Position numbers and translations under genes: made by a program
Shown: one piece after another, positions 54,187-63,155 of the stretch
Layout of the letters: each line of letters opens with the position of its first letter
Position numbering within the stretch: the stretch's first letter is position 1
The notes under the pieces: generated by a model
What the model was told of the DNA's origin: nothing
Seen by the model: the letters and a program-made list of their open reading frames with translations, nothing else
Databases searched by the model: none
Source: Bacillus sp. REN10
GTDB lineage: Bacteria; Bacillota; Bacilli; Bacillales; Domibacillaceae
Assembly: GCF_016820555.1 (NCBI RefSeq)
Contig: NZ_JADHDW010000011.1
Coordinates: 58,179 to 122,178, forward strand
Reading direction: 5' to 3'
DNA length: 64,000 bases

Positions 54187-56004
54187 ATGACAAACGAGCA
54201 AGCGGTAAATCAATTACCTTCAAGAAGTGAGGTCCCAGAGGAATTAACGTGGAAGCTAGAAGATATTTTTTCGAGTGATGAAGTCTGGGAGAAAGAATAT
54301 GAGGAAGTGAAGCAGCTTTCGAAGAAAGCGCAAAGTTTTCAAGGAACACTTGGAGAGAGCGCAGAGCAGCTGTATGAATTTTTCACTTATCAAGATCAAT
54401 TATTAGAACGGATGGGGAAGTTATATACGTATTCCCATATGCGCTACGATCAAGATACAACCAATGCGCATTATCAAGGAATGGATGATCGAGCAAGAAA
54501 TTTATATACACAAATTGCTAATGCTTTATCATTTGCTACGCCTGAATTGTTGGCGATCGATGAGGAAAAGTTGAAAACATTTGTCGATAGTCATGAATTA
54601 TTACAAGTGTACAAGCAAGCTATTGCTGAAATTAATTTGCAGCGTCCGCATGTGTTATCGGCCGCTGAAGAAAGTTTGCTCGCTCAAGCATCAGAAGTGA
54701 CTTCGGCACCTAGTAATACATTTGGTATGTTAAACAACGCGGATCTTGAATTCCCAACAATTAAAGACGAGAATGGAGAAGAGGTGCAAATCACGCACGG
54801 ACGCTTTATTCAATTATTAGAGTCTGATGACCGCCGCGTGCGTGCAGAAGCGTTTAAAGCAGTCTATGAAACGTATGGAAAGTTTAAAAACACATTTGCG
54901 AGTACGCTGAGCAGCCAAGTGAAAAAAGATAATTTTTATGCGCGCGTTCGTCATTATAATAGCGCGAGAGAATCTGCTCTTTCTAACAATCATATTCCAG
55001 AGACGGTGTATGATAATTTAGTATCAACGGTCAATAAAAATTTACATTTGCTGCACCGTTACATTAAGCTGCGTAAAAAAGTGTTAGGTGTCGATGAACT
55101 GCATATGTATGATCTTTACACACCGCTTGTGAAGGATGTAAAGATGAAAATTAGCTATGATGAGGCAAAAGAGTATATGATCAACGGTCTCGCTCCGTTA
55201 GGGGAAGAGTACATCGGTATATTAAAACAAGGGTTAGACAACCGCTGGGTGGATGTTGTTGAGAATAAAGGTAAACGAAGCGGTGCCTATTCATCTGGTG
55301 CGTATGGGACTAATCCATATATTTTAATGAATTGGCAAGATAATGTGAACAACTTGTTTACGCTTGCTCATGAATTTGGTCACAGCATGCATAGCTATTA
55401 TACACGCGCGTCTCAACCTTATGTGTACGGCAATTATTCTATCTTTGTAGCAGAGGTGGCTTCTACTTGTAATGAAGCACTGCTTAATGATTATATGTTA
55501 AAAAATCTTGACGATGAGAAGAAGCGTTTATATATTTTAAATCATTATTTAGAAGGTTTCCGCGGCACCGTCTTCCGTCAAACAATGTTTGCTGAATTTG
55601 AGCATTTGATCCATGAGAAAGCGCAAAATGGAGAAGCATTAACAGCTGATGCTTTAACAAGCGCTTATTATGAATTAAATAAAAAATACTTTGGTGAGGA
55701 TATGGTCATCGATGAAGAAATTGGCCTAGAGTGGGCGCGAATTCCACACTTCTACTACAATTACTACGTCTATCAATATGCGACTGGTTTCAGTGCAGCT
55801 ACAGCTTTAAGCGCTCAAATTTTAGAGGAAGGCAAGCCAGCTGTAGATCGGTATATTAATGAATTCTTAAAAGCAGGCAGTTCAGATTTCCCAATTGAAG
55901 TACTGAAAAAAGCGGGAGTAGACATGAACACAGCCGCTCCAATCGAAGAAGCATGCAAAGTCTTCGAACAAAAACTAGAAGAAATGGAAAACCTGTTGTC
56001 TTAA
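54187..56004 (+). CDS. pepF: Oligoendopeptidase F, PepF
   Basis: Cytosolic zinc metallopeptidase of family M3B, 605 residues, hydrolysing short peptides (about 7-17 residues); in B. subtilis overexpression affects sporulation by degrading PhrA-type peptides. The zinc motif LAHEFGHSMHSYY has His395, Glu396 and His399, and a downstream Glu in VAEVASTCNEA supplies the third ligand. GGAGGGG precedes the ATG by about 8 bases. It may process peptides imported by the Opp system encoded 3 kb upstream. Confidence 0.96.
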   Translation: MTNEQAVNQLPSRSEVPEELTWKLEDIFSSDEVWEKEYEEVKQLSKKAQSFQGTLGESAEQLYEFFTYQDQLLERMGKLYTYSHMRYDQDTTNAHYQGMDDRARNLYTQIANALSFATPELLAIDEEKLKTFVDSHELLQVYKQAIAEINLQRPHVLSAAEESLLAQASEVTSAPSNTFGMLNNADLEFPTIKDENGEEVQITHGRFIQLLESDDRRVRAEAFKAVYETYGKFKNTFASTLSSQVKKDNFYARVRHYNSARESALSNNHIPETVYDNLVSTVNKNLHLLHRYIKLRKKVLGVDELHMYDLYTPLVKDVKMKISYDEAKEYMINGLAPLGEEYIGILKQGLDNRWVDVVENKGKRSGAYSSGAYGTNPYILMNWQDNVNNLFTLAHEFGHSMHSYYTRASQPYVYGNYSIFVAEVASTCNEALLNDYMLKNLDDEKKRLYILNHYLEGFRGTVFRQTMFAEFEHLIHEKAQNGEALTADALTSAYYELNKKYFGEDMVIDEEIGLEWARIPHFYYNYYVYQYATGFSAATALSAQILEEGKPAVDRYINEFLKAGSSDFPIEVLKKAGVDMNTAAPIEEACKVFEQKLEEMENLLS

Positions 56005-56036
56005 AAGCGAAGCCGACTGTTATGGGGCGACACGCA

Positions 56037-56072
56037 CAAAAAAGTCTCTGTTATCTGGAGACTTTTTTGTGT
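56037..56072. terminator. Bidirectional terminator pepF / small membrane gene
   Basis: ACAAAAAAGTCTC pairs with GAGACTTTTTTGT around 9 bases. The minus-strand gene at 56051-56224 ends inside its loop. Confidence 0.9.
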
Positions 56073-56224
56073 TTTCTATTGAACAAGTAGACGGGAAAAA
56101 AGAGCACGATGAAAAGAAGAGGGGCTGTTACATATACAGGGTATAATCTCATTAAACCTAATAAATTAAATAAAAAAGCGATCATGATCAAGCTAACATA
56201 GAGCCAAAAGGCGAGCCATTTCAT
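56051..56224 (-). CDS. Small two-helix membrane protein, 57 residues
   Basis: Minus-strand frame starting MKWLAFWLYVSLIMIAFLF, preceded by GGAGGGAGAAAGC, a near-ideal ribosome site. It has two hydrophobic helices (about 3-24 and 29-48), a basic tail (NRKHKKVSR) and ends within a terminator loop, so it has the architecture of a real gene. It lies between pepF and the roxS-spxH region. No family is recognised and no function proposed. It could be a conserved small membrane protein not usually annotated. Confidence 0.8.
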   Translation of the reverse strand: MKWLAFWLYVSLIMIAFLFNLLGLMRLYPVYVTAPLLFIVLFFPVYLFNRKHKKVSR

Positions 56225-56316
56225 GCTTTCTCCCTCCTTTATAGTGTGCCAGTTTATGTTAGTTTACGCTTACTATTCCATTGTTATGACAAATATGTGA
56301 AAGGTTATACAAAGTG

Positions 56317-56345
56317 TTGTCAATCGACATTGAAGGTGATAATAT
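56317..56345 (+). promoter_or_regulatory. roxS promoter
   Basis: TTGTCA (56317-56322) and TAATAT (56340-56345), 17-base spacer. Upstream, at about 56295-56312, ATGTGAAAGGTTATACAAA is an imperfect TGTGA/ACA palindrome that might bind Rex or ResD, known regulators of roxS in B. subtilis; this is tentative. Confidence 0.75.
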
Positions 56346-56351
56346 AGAAAA

Positions 56352-56465
56352 CGTGAAGTTGATCACAAGCAAACATATACCCCTTTGTTTGACCGTGAAA
56401 AATTTCTCCCATCCCCTTTGTTCGTTAGAAAAGACCTTGTAGCTGATACAAGGTCTTTTCTTATT
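56352..56465 (+). ncRNA. roxS: Small regulatory RNA RoxS (RsaE family)
   Basis: Trans-acting sRNA conserved between Staphylococcus (RsaE) and Bacillus (RoxS), which base-pairs with ribosome sites of central-metabolism and redox mRNAs. Evidence: the near-invariant CAAACATATACCCCTTTG at about 56369-56387, the segment GTGAAAAATTTCTCCC and then ATCCCCTTTG, i.e. two C-rich CCCCTTTG loops. It has its own promoter and ends in the terminator AAAAGACCTTGTA/TACAAGGTCTTTT (56428-56460). It lies beside spxH (yjbH), the same neighbourhood as in B. subtilis. Expected about 110 nt. Confidence 0.92.
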
Positions 56466-56483
56466 TTATCCAAACTAAACAAA

Positions 56484-56528
56484 CAGCGCCTCGAGATCAT
56501 CAGCTAAGCTTACATTCTCGAGGCGCTG
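56484..56528 (-). terminator. Hairpin after spxH, weak terminator
   Basis: CAGCGCCTCGAG and CTCGAGGCGCTG are a perfect 12-bp inverted repeat around 21 bases. On the minus strand only TTTGTTTAG follows, so termination may be partial. It also recalls the AGCGCC words of the dispersed repeat. Confidence 0.55.
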
Positions 56529-56541
56529 GCATTTTTGGATT

Positions 56542-57399
56542 TCATCCCTCTATATACTCCCAAAAAGATCCGTACTTTGCTGTGATTTTGCGGACTTTTC
56601 GTTGCAATTGGAGCTTTTTCATAGTCATTTCTACTTCTTTGATCGATAAATTATATACTTCACTAATTTCTTTTGTAGCGACTAGGCGAAAGTACTGCAA
56701 AAACTCCTCTAAAGACGGCGGGGAAAGCGGCTCTGGCAGTTCTTCAAGCATTTCTTGAAGAATTTGAACATAAATCTCATAAGAGTAAAGACCCGAAATT
56801 TTAATACCTTCTTCCTCAATATTTTCGTTAAAGAAAACGAGAGTCGGTACTTCCTCTACATCCATTTCTACTGAGATTTTCATATCGCATTGAAAAGCTT
56901 TCGCTGCGCTAGAAGAATAGATGTCGTTTAAAAACTCTGCTTTATCTAAGCCTGATTGATCCGCGCAATTAGTTAATACAGTCAGATCAGCAACATTTTG
57001 ATTTTCCAAAAACAGAACTTCCTGCAATTTCCGCAAGAAACGGCTGCCACTTCGTCGCCCTTGTAATTCGGCCGCTTTAATAGCAATAGATGCGATAAAA
57101 GGAGAAGAGATTGGGTTATCCATCCAAAGGTTTCCATCACAAGACATTCCTGTTCTAGCAGCAGTCGTTTGCCATTCTTTAGCGATACTATTGCATCTTT
57201 GCTTTTGAAAGTTCAGTGTGGACAATTTTCCAGTTAATACTTTTTTTAAACTGAAATAATGACCATATTCAATTTGCAGCTTTCGAATAATGGGCTCTAG
57301 TGCCCAGCATTCTGGGCATAGAGGGTCAACAAACATATAAATTTCCAATGGTTTTTGTTGAGTTGAACAAATCCTGTTAAGTAATTCAGCCGGCTTCAA
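56542..57399 (-). CDS. spxH: Spx-degradation adaptor SpxH (YjbH)
   Basis: Adaptor that delivers Spx to ClpXP. The 285-residue protein has a DsbA-like thioredoxin fold (about 18-200) with Cys28-x-x-Cys31 in [12 protein letters not shown], followed by a C-terminal helical domain. The N-terminal [11 protein letters not shown] lies upstream. The start overlaps the yjbI stop by 4 bases, so the pair is translationally coupled, as in B. subtilis. Confidence 0.94.
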   Translation of the reverse strand: MKPAELLNRICSTQQKPLEIYMFVDPLCPECWALEPIIRKLQIEYGHYFSLKKVLTGKLSTLNFQKQRCNSIAKEWQTTAARTGMSCDGNLWMDNPISSPFIASIAIKAAELQGRRSGSRFLRKLQEVLFLENQNVADLTVLTNCADQSGLDKAEFLNDIYSSSAAKAFQCDMKISVEMDVEEVPTLVFFNENIEEEGIKISGLYSYEIYVQILQEMLEELPEPLSPPSLEEFLQYFRLVATKEISEVYNLSIKEVEMTMKKLQLQRKVRKITAKYGSFWEYIEG

Positions 57400-57794
57400 T
57401 CTTCTTCACCTAGTTCTTCGGGTTGGTTAGTCATATGATGAGCGGTCAACTCCAGGCGATGGTAAAAGAATTCGCGAAACTCACCATCTATTCCGGTTTC
57501 ATCCATCGCTTCTGCCATGCATTGAAGCCAAGCATTTGCCCTTTTAGGGGTAATCGGAAAAGGCAGATGACGAGCACGAAGCATCGGATGACCATGCTCA
57601 TCTGTGTATAAAGGTGGTCCGCCTAAATATTGAGTTAAAAACTGTTTTTGTTTACGAGCAGTTTCTGTTAGATCATCAGGGAAAATTGGAAATAAGTCAG
57701 GATGCTTGCTTACTTTTGAGTAAAACAGATCGACAAGCTCCGAAAGTTTCGCTTCTCCGATAAATTCGTATGGTGCTATTGATTTTTCGGCCAT
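57396..57794 (-). CDS. yjbI: Group II truncated haemoglobin YjbI
   Basis: Small haem protein of 132 residues, truncated haemoglobin of group II (trHbO); B. subtilis YjbI cooperates with SpxH and may detoxify oxidants. The globin core includes [18 protein letters not shown], a distal/proximal region with [22 protein letters not shown] and the late Trp in NAWLQCM, typical for the group. AAGGAG lies 8 bases before ATG. Operon with spxH. Confidence 0.93.
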   Translation of the reverse strand: MAEKSIAPYEFIGEAKLSELVDLFYSKVSKHPDLFPIFPDDLTETARKQKQFLTQYLGGPPLYTDEHGHPMLRARHLPFPITPKRANAWLQCMAEAMDETGIDGEFREFFYHRLELTAHHMTNQPEELGEED

Positions 57795-57930
57795 ACCAAT
57801 AACTCCTTTTTTCCTTGTAGTAGTAAATTTATTTTAACAAGGGGAATGGTATAACACAAACAAAGTGCCTACTCAAAAATATTTCATTGATTTTTAATCA
57901 GACTATCGTAGAGGGGGACAAAGCCGATAA

Positions 57931-58020
57931 AAAAGTGCTGAGCGACCTTTGTCGTTCTCGTATAGGATAAATCACTAGAGAGAATCCTATACGAGGACGG
58001 CTGAAGCAGCTTAGCACTTA
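57931..58020 (-). terminator. Long two-tier hairpin after yjbJ
   Basis: About 90 bases fold into an outer stem (AAGTGCTGAGC with GCTTAGCACTT) and an inner perfect stem (CTCGTATAGGAT with ATCCTATACGAG). On the minus strand TTTTTTATC follows the outer stem, so it can end yjbJ transcription; the outer stem begins at the yjbJ stop. It is much longer than other terminators in the window. Confidence 0.8.
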
Positions 58021-58647
58021 TGAGTAGTAAGTATTGGTTACTTTTTGTACATAGTTTTGTGTTTCTTTAAACGGAGGGATGCCTCCATATTTTTTTACAT
58101 TACCTGGTCCAGCATTATAGGCAGCTAGTGCGAGTTTAATGTTTCCATTAAATTGATCTAGCATTTGCCGTAAATATTTTGCCCCGCCAAAGACATTTTG
58201 TTCAGGGTCAAATGGATTCGCTACACCGAGGTAGCGGGCAGTCGCTGGCATTAACTGCATCAAACCTTTTGCTCCTGCGTGGCTCACTACATTTGGATTG
58301 AAGTTCGATTCTTGCTTGATGACTGCTTGGATCAGCTTTTTAGGGACATTATATTTCTCGGCTGCTCTTGCGATAATGTCATCAAAATCAGTTTTCATTG
58401 GTTTGCCGCCTGGTTGGATCACGTCAGCACCAGGTTTGGTAGGCAGCAGTTCTGCCAGGGGCATTGCCGCTCCTGGAAGTGACGGAGAAGCTCCGTTTTC
58501 CAGCTTTAGCCCTTGCATTAATGCTTGCTGCAGCACCGCACCGAATATTTGTGCTGGATTCGTTGGTGTAAGGGGACTAGTAGGAAACATGGACATGCCT
58601 TGCATCATGCTTGTTTGAATCATCGTTTTAAAAAAATCGTTACTCAT
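58018..58647 (-). CDS. yjbJ: Lytic transglycosylase-like protein YjbJ
   Basis: SLT-domain protein of 209 residues that would cleave peptidoglycan between MurNAc and GlcNAc. The C-terminal half (about 88-200) has the catalytic Glu113 in IKQESNFNP, then [16 protein letters not shown] and the AYNAGPGNV motif, all standard. The N-terminal half is low-complexity and Met/Pro-rich, with no recognisable signal peptide, as in B. subtilis YjbJ; how it leaves the cell is unclear. RBS GGAGCGAAAC. It lies 13 bases downstream of yjbK on the same strand. Confidence 0.9.
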   Translation of the reverse strand: MSNDFFKTMIQTSMMQGMSMFPTSPLTPTNPAQIFGAVLQQALMQGLKLENGASPSLPGAAMPLAELLPTKPGADVIQPGGKPMKTDFDDIIARAAEKYNVPKKLIQAVIKQESNFNPNVVSHAGAKGLMQLMPATARYLGVANPFDPEQNVFGGAKYLRQMLDQFNGNIKLALAAYNAGPGNVKKYGGIPPFKETQNYVQKVTNTYYS

Positions 58648-58660
58648 TGTTTCGCTCCTA

Positions 58661-59251
58661 TCATTCCTCGTTTAATTGGCGTAATTTTTCTAAATAGAAT
58701 CTTTTAACTTTATTATCGGTTATTCGCCTAGGAATTTGAAATTGTTTTAGTAAATCGTTAAATGTTTTTTTACCGCTTTCTTCTTCTTTTACTTCATATT
58801 CTAATTCATAATCTTCTTTTCCTAAATAGAAACTGTTGTCAAATGTGAGAATTCCTTCTTTATAAAGGATTTCTGCTCTTCTCGTTGATAAAGTGCCGAA
58901 ATGCTCCAGTTGATCTTTTTCGGTTAACAGAGGTTGCAGAGCTTCTTTAACCATTCCTTCTGGCCATATGCTTTTTTGCATTAATGCTTCTGCTTCTTCT
59001 TTTTTCAGGATTTGATTCGTCTCTAGCAGTCCCACTTTTGCTGGCTGTTTGAGGGTCAGTTCAAATGTTGCTTCTTTCTCGCGAATGCGAAGGGCACATC
59101 CGTGCTTTTTTAAGTGAAAAGATGCTGTATCTAAGTAGTGATTATGCTGCAAAGCAAAATCTTCTTCACGTACATGAAAGGCTTGAATTAATTGAGAAAA
59201 CTCCTTCTTTTCCAATAAGTTTTTAAACTCGATTTCTACTTGCTGACTCAT
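58661..59251 (-). CDS. yjbK: CYTH-domain protein YjbK
   Basis: CYTH/triphosphate-tunnel-metalloenzyme fold, 196 residues, predicted to act on triphosphates such as inorganic tripolyphosphate, thiamine triphosphate or ATP. The N-terminal ExExK motif is E6-x-E8-x-K10 (VEIEFKNL), followed by acidic and basic strands such as [20 protein letters not shown] lining the tunnel. AAGAGGATGCTC precedes ATG. Upstream of yjbJ and divergent from yjbL-yjbM, the order in B. subtilis. Confidence 0.92.
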   Translation of the reverse strand: MSQQVEIEFKNLLEKKEFSQLIQAFHVREEDFALQHNHYLDTASFHLKKHGCALRIREKEATFELTLKQPAKVGLLETNQILKKEEAEALMQKSIWPEGMVKEALQPLLTEKDQLEHFGTLSTRRAEILYKEGILTFDNSFYLGKEDYELEYEVKEEESGKKTFNDLLKQFQIPRRITDNKVKRFYLEKLRQLNEE

Positions 59252-59315
59252 ATGAGCATCCTCTTTTCATCTAGTTTCTTCATTACTTCTTATTCTAAAG
59301 GTGAAGTGTCTATAT

Positions 59316-59345
59316 TTGAAAGGAAAAGATGTGTTAAAATATAAA
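59316..59345 (+). promoter_or_regulatory. Probable yjbL promoter
   Basis: TTGAAA (59316-59321) and TATAAA (59340-59345) with an 18-base spacer, before yjbL. Confidence 0.5.
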
Positions 59346-59407
59346 ATGGGTTTTTTCGATGAAAAGTATAAAATGAAAAAGCAGCCAGAATTGAAGGGGG
59401 AATTAGG

Positions 59408-59776
59408 ATGAGAAAGACAATCCATTTTACAAGAGCGGAATGGAATGAGAAAGAAGTCGGTTTACTTTCAGAGCATCCAGTCTCATTATCTAAAGTAACA
59501 GCCAGCGGACAAATGATTGTGGACTCAGATCAAAAAGCATTTGTTTATTTAGCAGAAGAAAATGATGAATTCATTTATTTATACATACATGAAAGTGTTT
59601 GGGAAGAGTTACAAAAGGCAATGAAACAAGAAGTGGATCTGTTTGCGATTGGATCGGATAGTCGTCTTTCATTAACCCAATGGCAGGAAGAGCTCTCCTA
59701 TTTAATTAGTAATATTGAAGGCAATAGCAACTATGGAGAAGAGATGGTTGAGGCTGTGGAGAAAATCTTTTTGTAA
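59408..59776 (+). CDS. yjbL: YjbL, conserved protein of unknown function
   Basis: Soluble protein of 122 residues, strongly acidic, without membrane helix. Predicted alternating strands and helices. AAGGGGG precedes ATG by about 8 bases. Placed by position and size next to yjbM, as in B. subtilis; no domain is recognised with certainty. It starts a plus-strand run yjbL-yjbM-nadF-yjbO with small gaps, so it may be cotranscribed with (p)ppGpp synthetase and NAD kinase. Confidence 0.8.
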   Translation: MRKTIHFTRAEWNEKEVGLLSEHPVSLSKVTASGQMIVDSDQKAFVYLAEENDEFIYLYIHESVWEELQKAMKQEVDLFAIGSDSRLSLTQWQEELSYLISNIEGNSNYGEEMVEAVEKIFL

Positions 59777-59812
59777 GAATAACAATGCCACTATGTCTGA
59801 GAGGGAAGATAG

Positions 59813-60457
59813 ATGATACGTTGGGATGAGTTTTTATCACCTTATAAACAAGCAGTAGAAGAATTGAAAATTAAGCTGAAAGGGATGCGAACCCAATTTG
59901 AGCTTGAGGATGAGCATTCTCCAGTTGAATTTGTTACTGGTCGTGTGAAGCCGATTGCGAGTATTCTTGAGAAAGCATATGACAAGGGCATTCCATTTGA
60001 ACATTTAGAAACAGAAATTCAAGATATTGCTGGCGTACGAATGATGTGTCAATTTGTAGATGATATAAAAAAAGTGGTGCAAAAACTGCGCATGCGCAAA
60101 GATTTTACGATCATTGAAGAAAAAGATTATATCTCTCACAAAAAGCCAAGCGGTTACCGCTCTTATCATTTAGTGATTGAATACCCTGTTCAAACCATTA
60201 ATGGAGAGAAGAAGATTTTGGCTGAAATTCAAATTCGTACGTTATCAATGAATTTTTGGGCAACAATTGAACATTCTTTAAATTATAAATATGATGGACA
60301 ATTCCCTGACGAAATTAAAATGAGATTGCAGCGAGCGTCAGAGGCTGCTTTCAGGCTCGACGAAGAAATGTCTCTGATTCGTGAAGAAATTAAGGAAGCT
60401 CAAGCTTTTTTTACAAAGAAAAAAGAACAAACGAATGATCACAGGAAGAATGAATAA
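59813..60457 (+). CDS. yjbM: Small alarmone synthetase YjbM (SAS1/RelQ)
   Basis: Single-domain GTP pyrophosphokinase that makes ppGpp/pGpp, 214 residues, without the hydrolase domain of Rel. RelA/SpoT synthetase signature: [19 protein letters not shown], the [17 protein letters not shown] block and [13 protein letters not shown], then [29 protein letters not shown] lies before ATG. Homotetrameric and allosterically activated by pppGpp in B. subtilis. Confidence 0.95.
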   Translation: MIRWDEFLSPYKQAVEELKIKLKGMRTQFELEDEHSPVEFVTGRVKPIASILEKAYDKGIPFEHLETEIQDIAGVRMMCQFVDDIKKVVQKLRMRKDFTIIEEKDYISHKKPSGYRSYHLVIEYPVQTINGEKKILAEIQIRTLSMNFWATIEHSLNYKYDGQFPDEIKMRLQRASEAAFRLDEEMSLIREEIKEAQAFFTKKKEQTNDHRKNE

Positions 60458-60477
60458 ATGGAAAAAGGGTGGCTGAG

Positions 60478-61272
60478 ATGAAATTTGCAATTACGTCTAA
60501 AGGCGATGCGAAGTCCAATGCTTTAATGCATAAAATTCGCACTTATTTGCTTGATTTTAAGTTAACGTATGATGAAAAGCAGCCGGATATTGTCATTTCT
60601 GTTGGAGGAGATGGCACATTATTGTATGCCTTTCATCGCTATAGTTCTAGGCTTGATAAAACAGCGTTTGTTGGTGTTCATACCGGCCATTTAGGCTTTT
60701 ATGCGGACTGGGTGCCTGATGAAATTGAAAAGCTCGTCATTGCCATTGCTCGTACACCTTATCAAATTATTGAATACCCTCTGTTAGAAACGATTATTCG
60801 CTACCAGCATGGCGGCAAAGAAACCCGTTATTTGGCATTAAATGAATCGACCGTGAAAAGTGTAGAAGGCACACTTGTGATGGATGTAGAAATTCGCGGA
60901 GATCACTTTGAGAGATTTAGAGGTGATGGGTTATGCGTATCCACTCCTTCTGGAAGTACGGCCTACAATAAGGCACTTGGCGGAGCCATTTTACATCCTT
61001 CTATTCGCGCCTTGCAGTTGGCAGAGATGGCATCCATCAACAATAGAGTATTTCGTACAGTTGGTTCTCCACTCATTTTGCCTGCACATCATACATGTAT
61101 GTTGCGGCCTGTTAATCGACCAGATTTTCTTGTCACCATTGATCACTTAACCTTGCTTCATAAAGATGTAAAGTCAATTCAATATCGAGTGGCTAATGAA
61201 AAAATTCGGTTTGCCCGTTTTCGTCCATTCCCATTTTGGAAGCGAGTGCATGACTCGTTTGTCAGCAGCTAA
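60478..61272 (+). CDS. nadF: NAD kinase NadF (PpnK)
   Basis: Phosphorylates NAD+ to NADP+. The 264-residue protein has [13 protein letters not shown] (GGDGT motif, with the catalytic Asp), the conserved ALNESTVKS, and [18 protein letters not shown] at 60469 would add MAE, but ATG 60478 fits the known N-terminus MKFA and follows AAGGGTGG. The last base overlaps the ATG of yjbO (TAATG), so they are translationally coupled. Confidence 0.96.
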   Translation: MKFAITSKGDAKSNALMHKIRTYLLDFKLTYDEKQPDIVISVGGDGTLLYAFHRYSSRLDKTAFVGVHTGHLGFYADWVPDEIEKLVIAIARTPYQIIEYPLLETIIRYQHGGKETRYLALNESTVKSVEGTLVMDVEIRGDHFERFRGDGLCVSTPSGSTAYNKALGGAILHPSIRALQLAEMASINNRVFRTVGSPLILPAHHTCMLRPVNRPDFLVTIDHLTLLHKDVKSIQYRVANEKIRFARFRPFPFWKRVHDSFVSS

Positions 61273-62171
61273 TGGATCGGAGGTTTCGTTTAACTTGGAC
61301 GGTGAAGCAAGAAAATCAAGGTCAGATATTACGGGACTTTTTAGCTGGTAAAGACATTTCTAAGCGAGCGTTGACGGATATTAAATATAATGGGGGTCAA
61401 ATTTTAGTCAATGATCGAGAAGAAAATGTGCGTTATACGATTAAAATGGCTGATCGGATTGAGTTGATCTTTCCCCGGGAAATACCAAGTGACGGCATGA
61501 AAGGAGAACATTTGCCGTTGTCGATCGTTTTTGAAGATGACTATGTTCTCGTTACAGTTAAACCTGCGGGGATGAATACGATTCCTTCAAGAGAGCATCC
61601 CACAGGCAGTTTGGCCAATGCGTTAATCGGCTATTATGAACGACAAGGAATTGAAGCAACTGTTCATATTGTGACAAGGCTCGATCGTGATACATCAGGC
61701 CTTGTGTTAATAGCGAAACATCGCCATATTCATCATTTATTATCTGAGATGCAAAAAAGGCGGCTTATTTCTCGCTCGTATACCGCTCTTGCTTCCGGTA
61801 TATTTTCCAACACAAAGGGCATAATTGAACAGCCTATTGGTCGGAAAGAAACGAGTATCATTGAACGGGAAGTAAGAGCAGATGGCCAATATGCTTGTAC
61901 CAAATATAAAGTGTTAGCCCAATATGAGACATTTGCTCAAGTCCGGCTGAAGCTAGAAACTGGTCGAACTCACCAAATACGTGTGCATCTTTCACATGTC
62001 GGACATCCGTTATTAGGTGATGATCTGTACGGTGGTCCAATGGAGAAAATCAGACGCCAAGCTCTTCACTGCAGTGATTTAGCTTTTCGTCATCCTATTA
62101 CTCACGAAGATATGCAGTTTCATTTGCCTTTTCCTGCTGACTTACAGCAAGTGCTGAATAGTGAAAGTTAA
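61272..62171 (+). CDS. yjbO: RluA/RluD-family pseudouridine synthase YjbO
   Basis: Converts uridine to pseudouridine in rRNA or tRNA; 299 residues. The catalytic Asp is in VTRLDRDTSGLVLIAK (about residues 136-151), and TGRTHQIRVHLSHVGHPLLGD is conserved. An S4-like N-terminal region (about 10-75) precedes. Start ATG 61272 overlaps the nadF stop; no strong Shine-Dalgarno sequence, consistent with termination-reinitiation. Exact RNA target unknown. Terminator follows. Confidence 0.93.
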   Translation: MDRRFRLTWTVKQENQGQILRDFLAGKDISKRALTDIKYNGGQILVNDREENVRYTIKMADRIELIFPREIPSDGMKGEHLPLSIVFEDDYVLVTVKPAGMNTIPSREHPTGSLANALIGYYERQGIEATVHIVTRLDRDTSGLVLIAKHRHIHHLLSEMQKRRLISRSYTALASGIFSNTKGIIEQPIGRKETSIIEREVRADGQYACTKYKVLAQYETFAQVRLKLETGRTHQIRVHLSHVGHPLLGDDLYGGPMEKIRRQALHCSDLAFRHPITHEDMQFHLPFPADLQQVLNSES

Positions 62172-62246
62172 AGAAAGCGGCATGAAGATCGGAGAAATGG
62201 CTGTAAAGTCGAAGAAAGCATCGCGAAGGTAGAAGAAACTCATAGC

Positions 62247-62280
62247 AAAGCCCGCCAATCCGATTCGGCGGGCTTTTTTC
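62247..62280. terminator. Terminator yjbO / prpE
   Basis: AAAGCCCGCC and GGCGGGCTTTTTT form a GC-rich stem with T and A tails, between convergent genes. Confidence 0.92.
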
Positions 62281-63016
62281 AATCAAAGCTTCGCAATTTT
62301 TCTGGAACGAAAGGCATAGATGATGGAACAGAGATAATTTCTTTTTCAGGATAACGAAAAGCCGATAATTTTCCGCCAAAGACAGCGCCTGTATCAATAT
62401 TGGCTGTATGATGAATAATTCGTACTTCTTTTGTTGGGGTATGCCCGTAAATGATCCAAGGCTGCCCTTGATATTGTTTTGCCCAGTCGCGCCGCACGGG
62501 GGAACCGTCCGAGTGTTTTTCGCCAGTAATGTCACCATATAAGACAAATGTTTTGACTTTAGATGTGAATGTGCCGATGTCTTTTTCACGGATACCAGCA
62601 TGTGCAATAATCAATCGCCCTTCATCTAATATTTGATAAAGGGGGGACTGTTCGTAAAGATTCATGAACTTTTTTTTCACGCGTTTAAAATCGCGATTGT
62701 CTAATTGTTCAAGCTCAGCCACAGTGGTTTCTAATCCATGTGTTATTTGAACCTTGTTCCCGCAAAACCAGCGGTATAATTTATTGCAATGGTTTCCAGG
62801 TGCGTAATAAGCTAATTGTTTTTCCCATAAATCATGAACCACTTCGATGACTTGAATGGAGGAAGGTCCGCGATCGGTTAAATCACCAACAAAACCGAGT
62901 AGTCTTCCTTGAGGATGAAGAGGGAGTCCACTGTCCCATGAATAGCCAAGCTTAGTAGTCAATTGTTTAAACTCTTGAAAGCACCCATGAATGTCTCCAA
63001 CGATATCGATATTCAT
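62279..63016 (-). CDS. prpE: Bis(5'-nucleosyl)-tetraphosphatase PrpE
   Basis: PPP-family metallophosphoesterase of 245 residues; in B. subtilis PrpE hydrolyses Ap4A and is linked to spore germination. Signature motifs GDIHG (about 7-11), [16 protein letters not shown] and YGHTP are present in order with the expected metal ligands. AGGAGAGATGTAGGT lies before the ATG. It is convergent to yjbO and divergent from yjbQ, matching B. subtilis. Confidence 0.93.
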   Translation of the reverse strand: MNIDIVGDIHGCFQEFKQLTTKLGYSWDSGLPLHPQGRLLGFVGDLTDRGPSSIQVIEVVHDLWEKQLAYYAPGNHCNKLYRWFCGNKVQITHGLETTVAELEQLDNRDFKRVKKKFMNLYEQSPLYQILDEGRLIIAHAGIREKDIGTFTSKVKTFVLYGDITGEKHSDGSPVRRDWAKQYQGQPWIIYGHTPTKEVRIIHHTANIDTGAVFGGKLSAFRYPEKEIISVPSSMPFVPEKLRSFD

Positions 63017-63155
63017 ACCTACATCTCTCCTTTAATAAATAGTTTTTCCTAGTTAAAACTTAATATAAGATTAACCTTTTTTGAAAGACAACTTCAAATG
63101 ATTTTGATAGTATAGTGATTACAGCATCGCTCAGGCGCGGGAAAGGAGAGAATTT

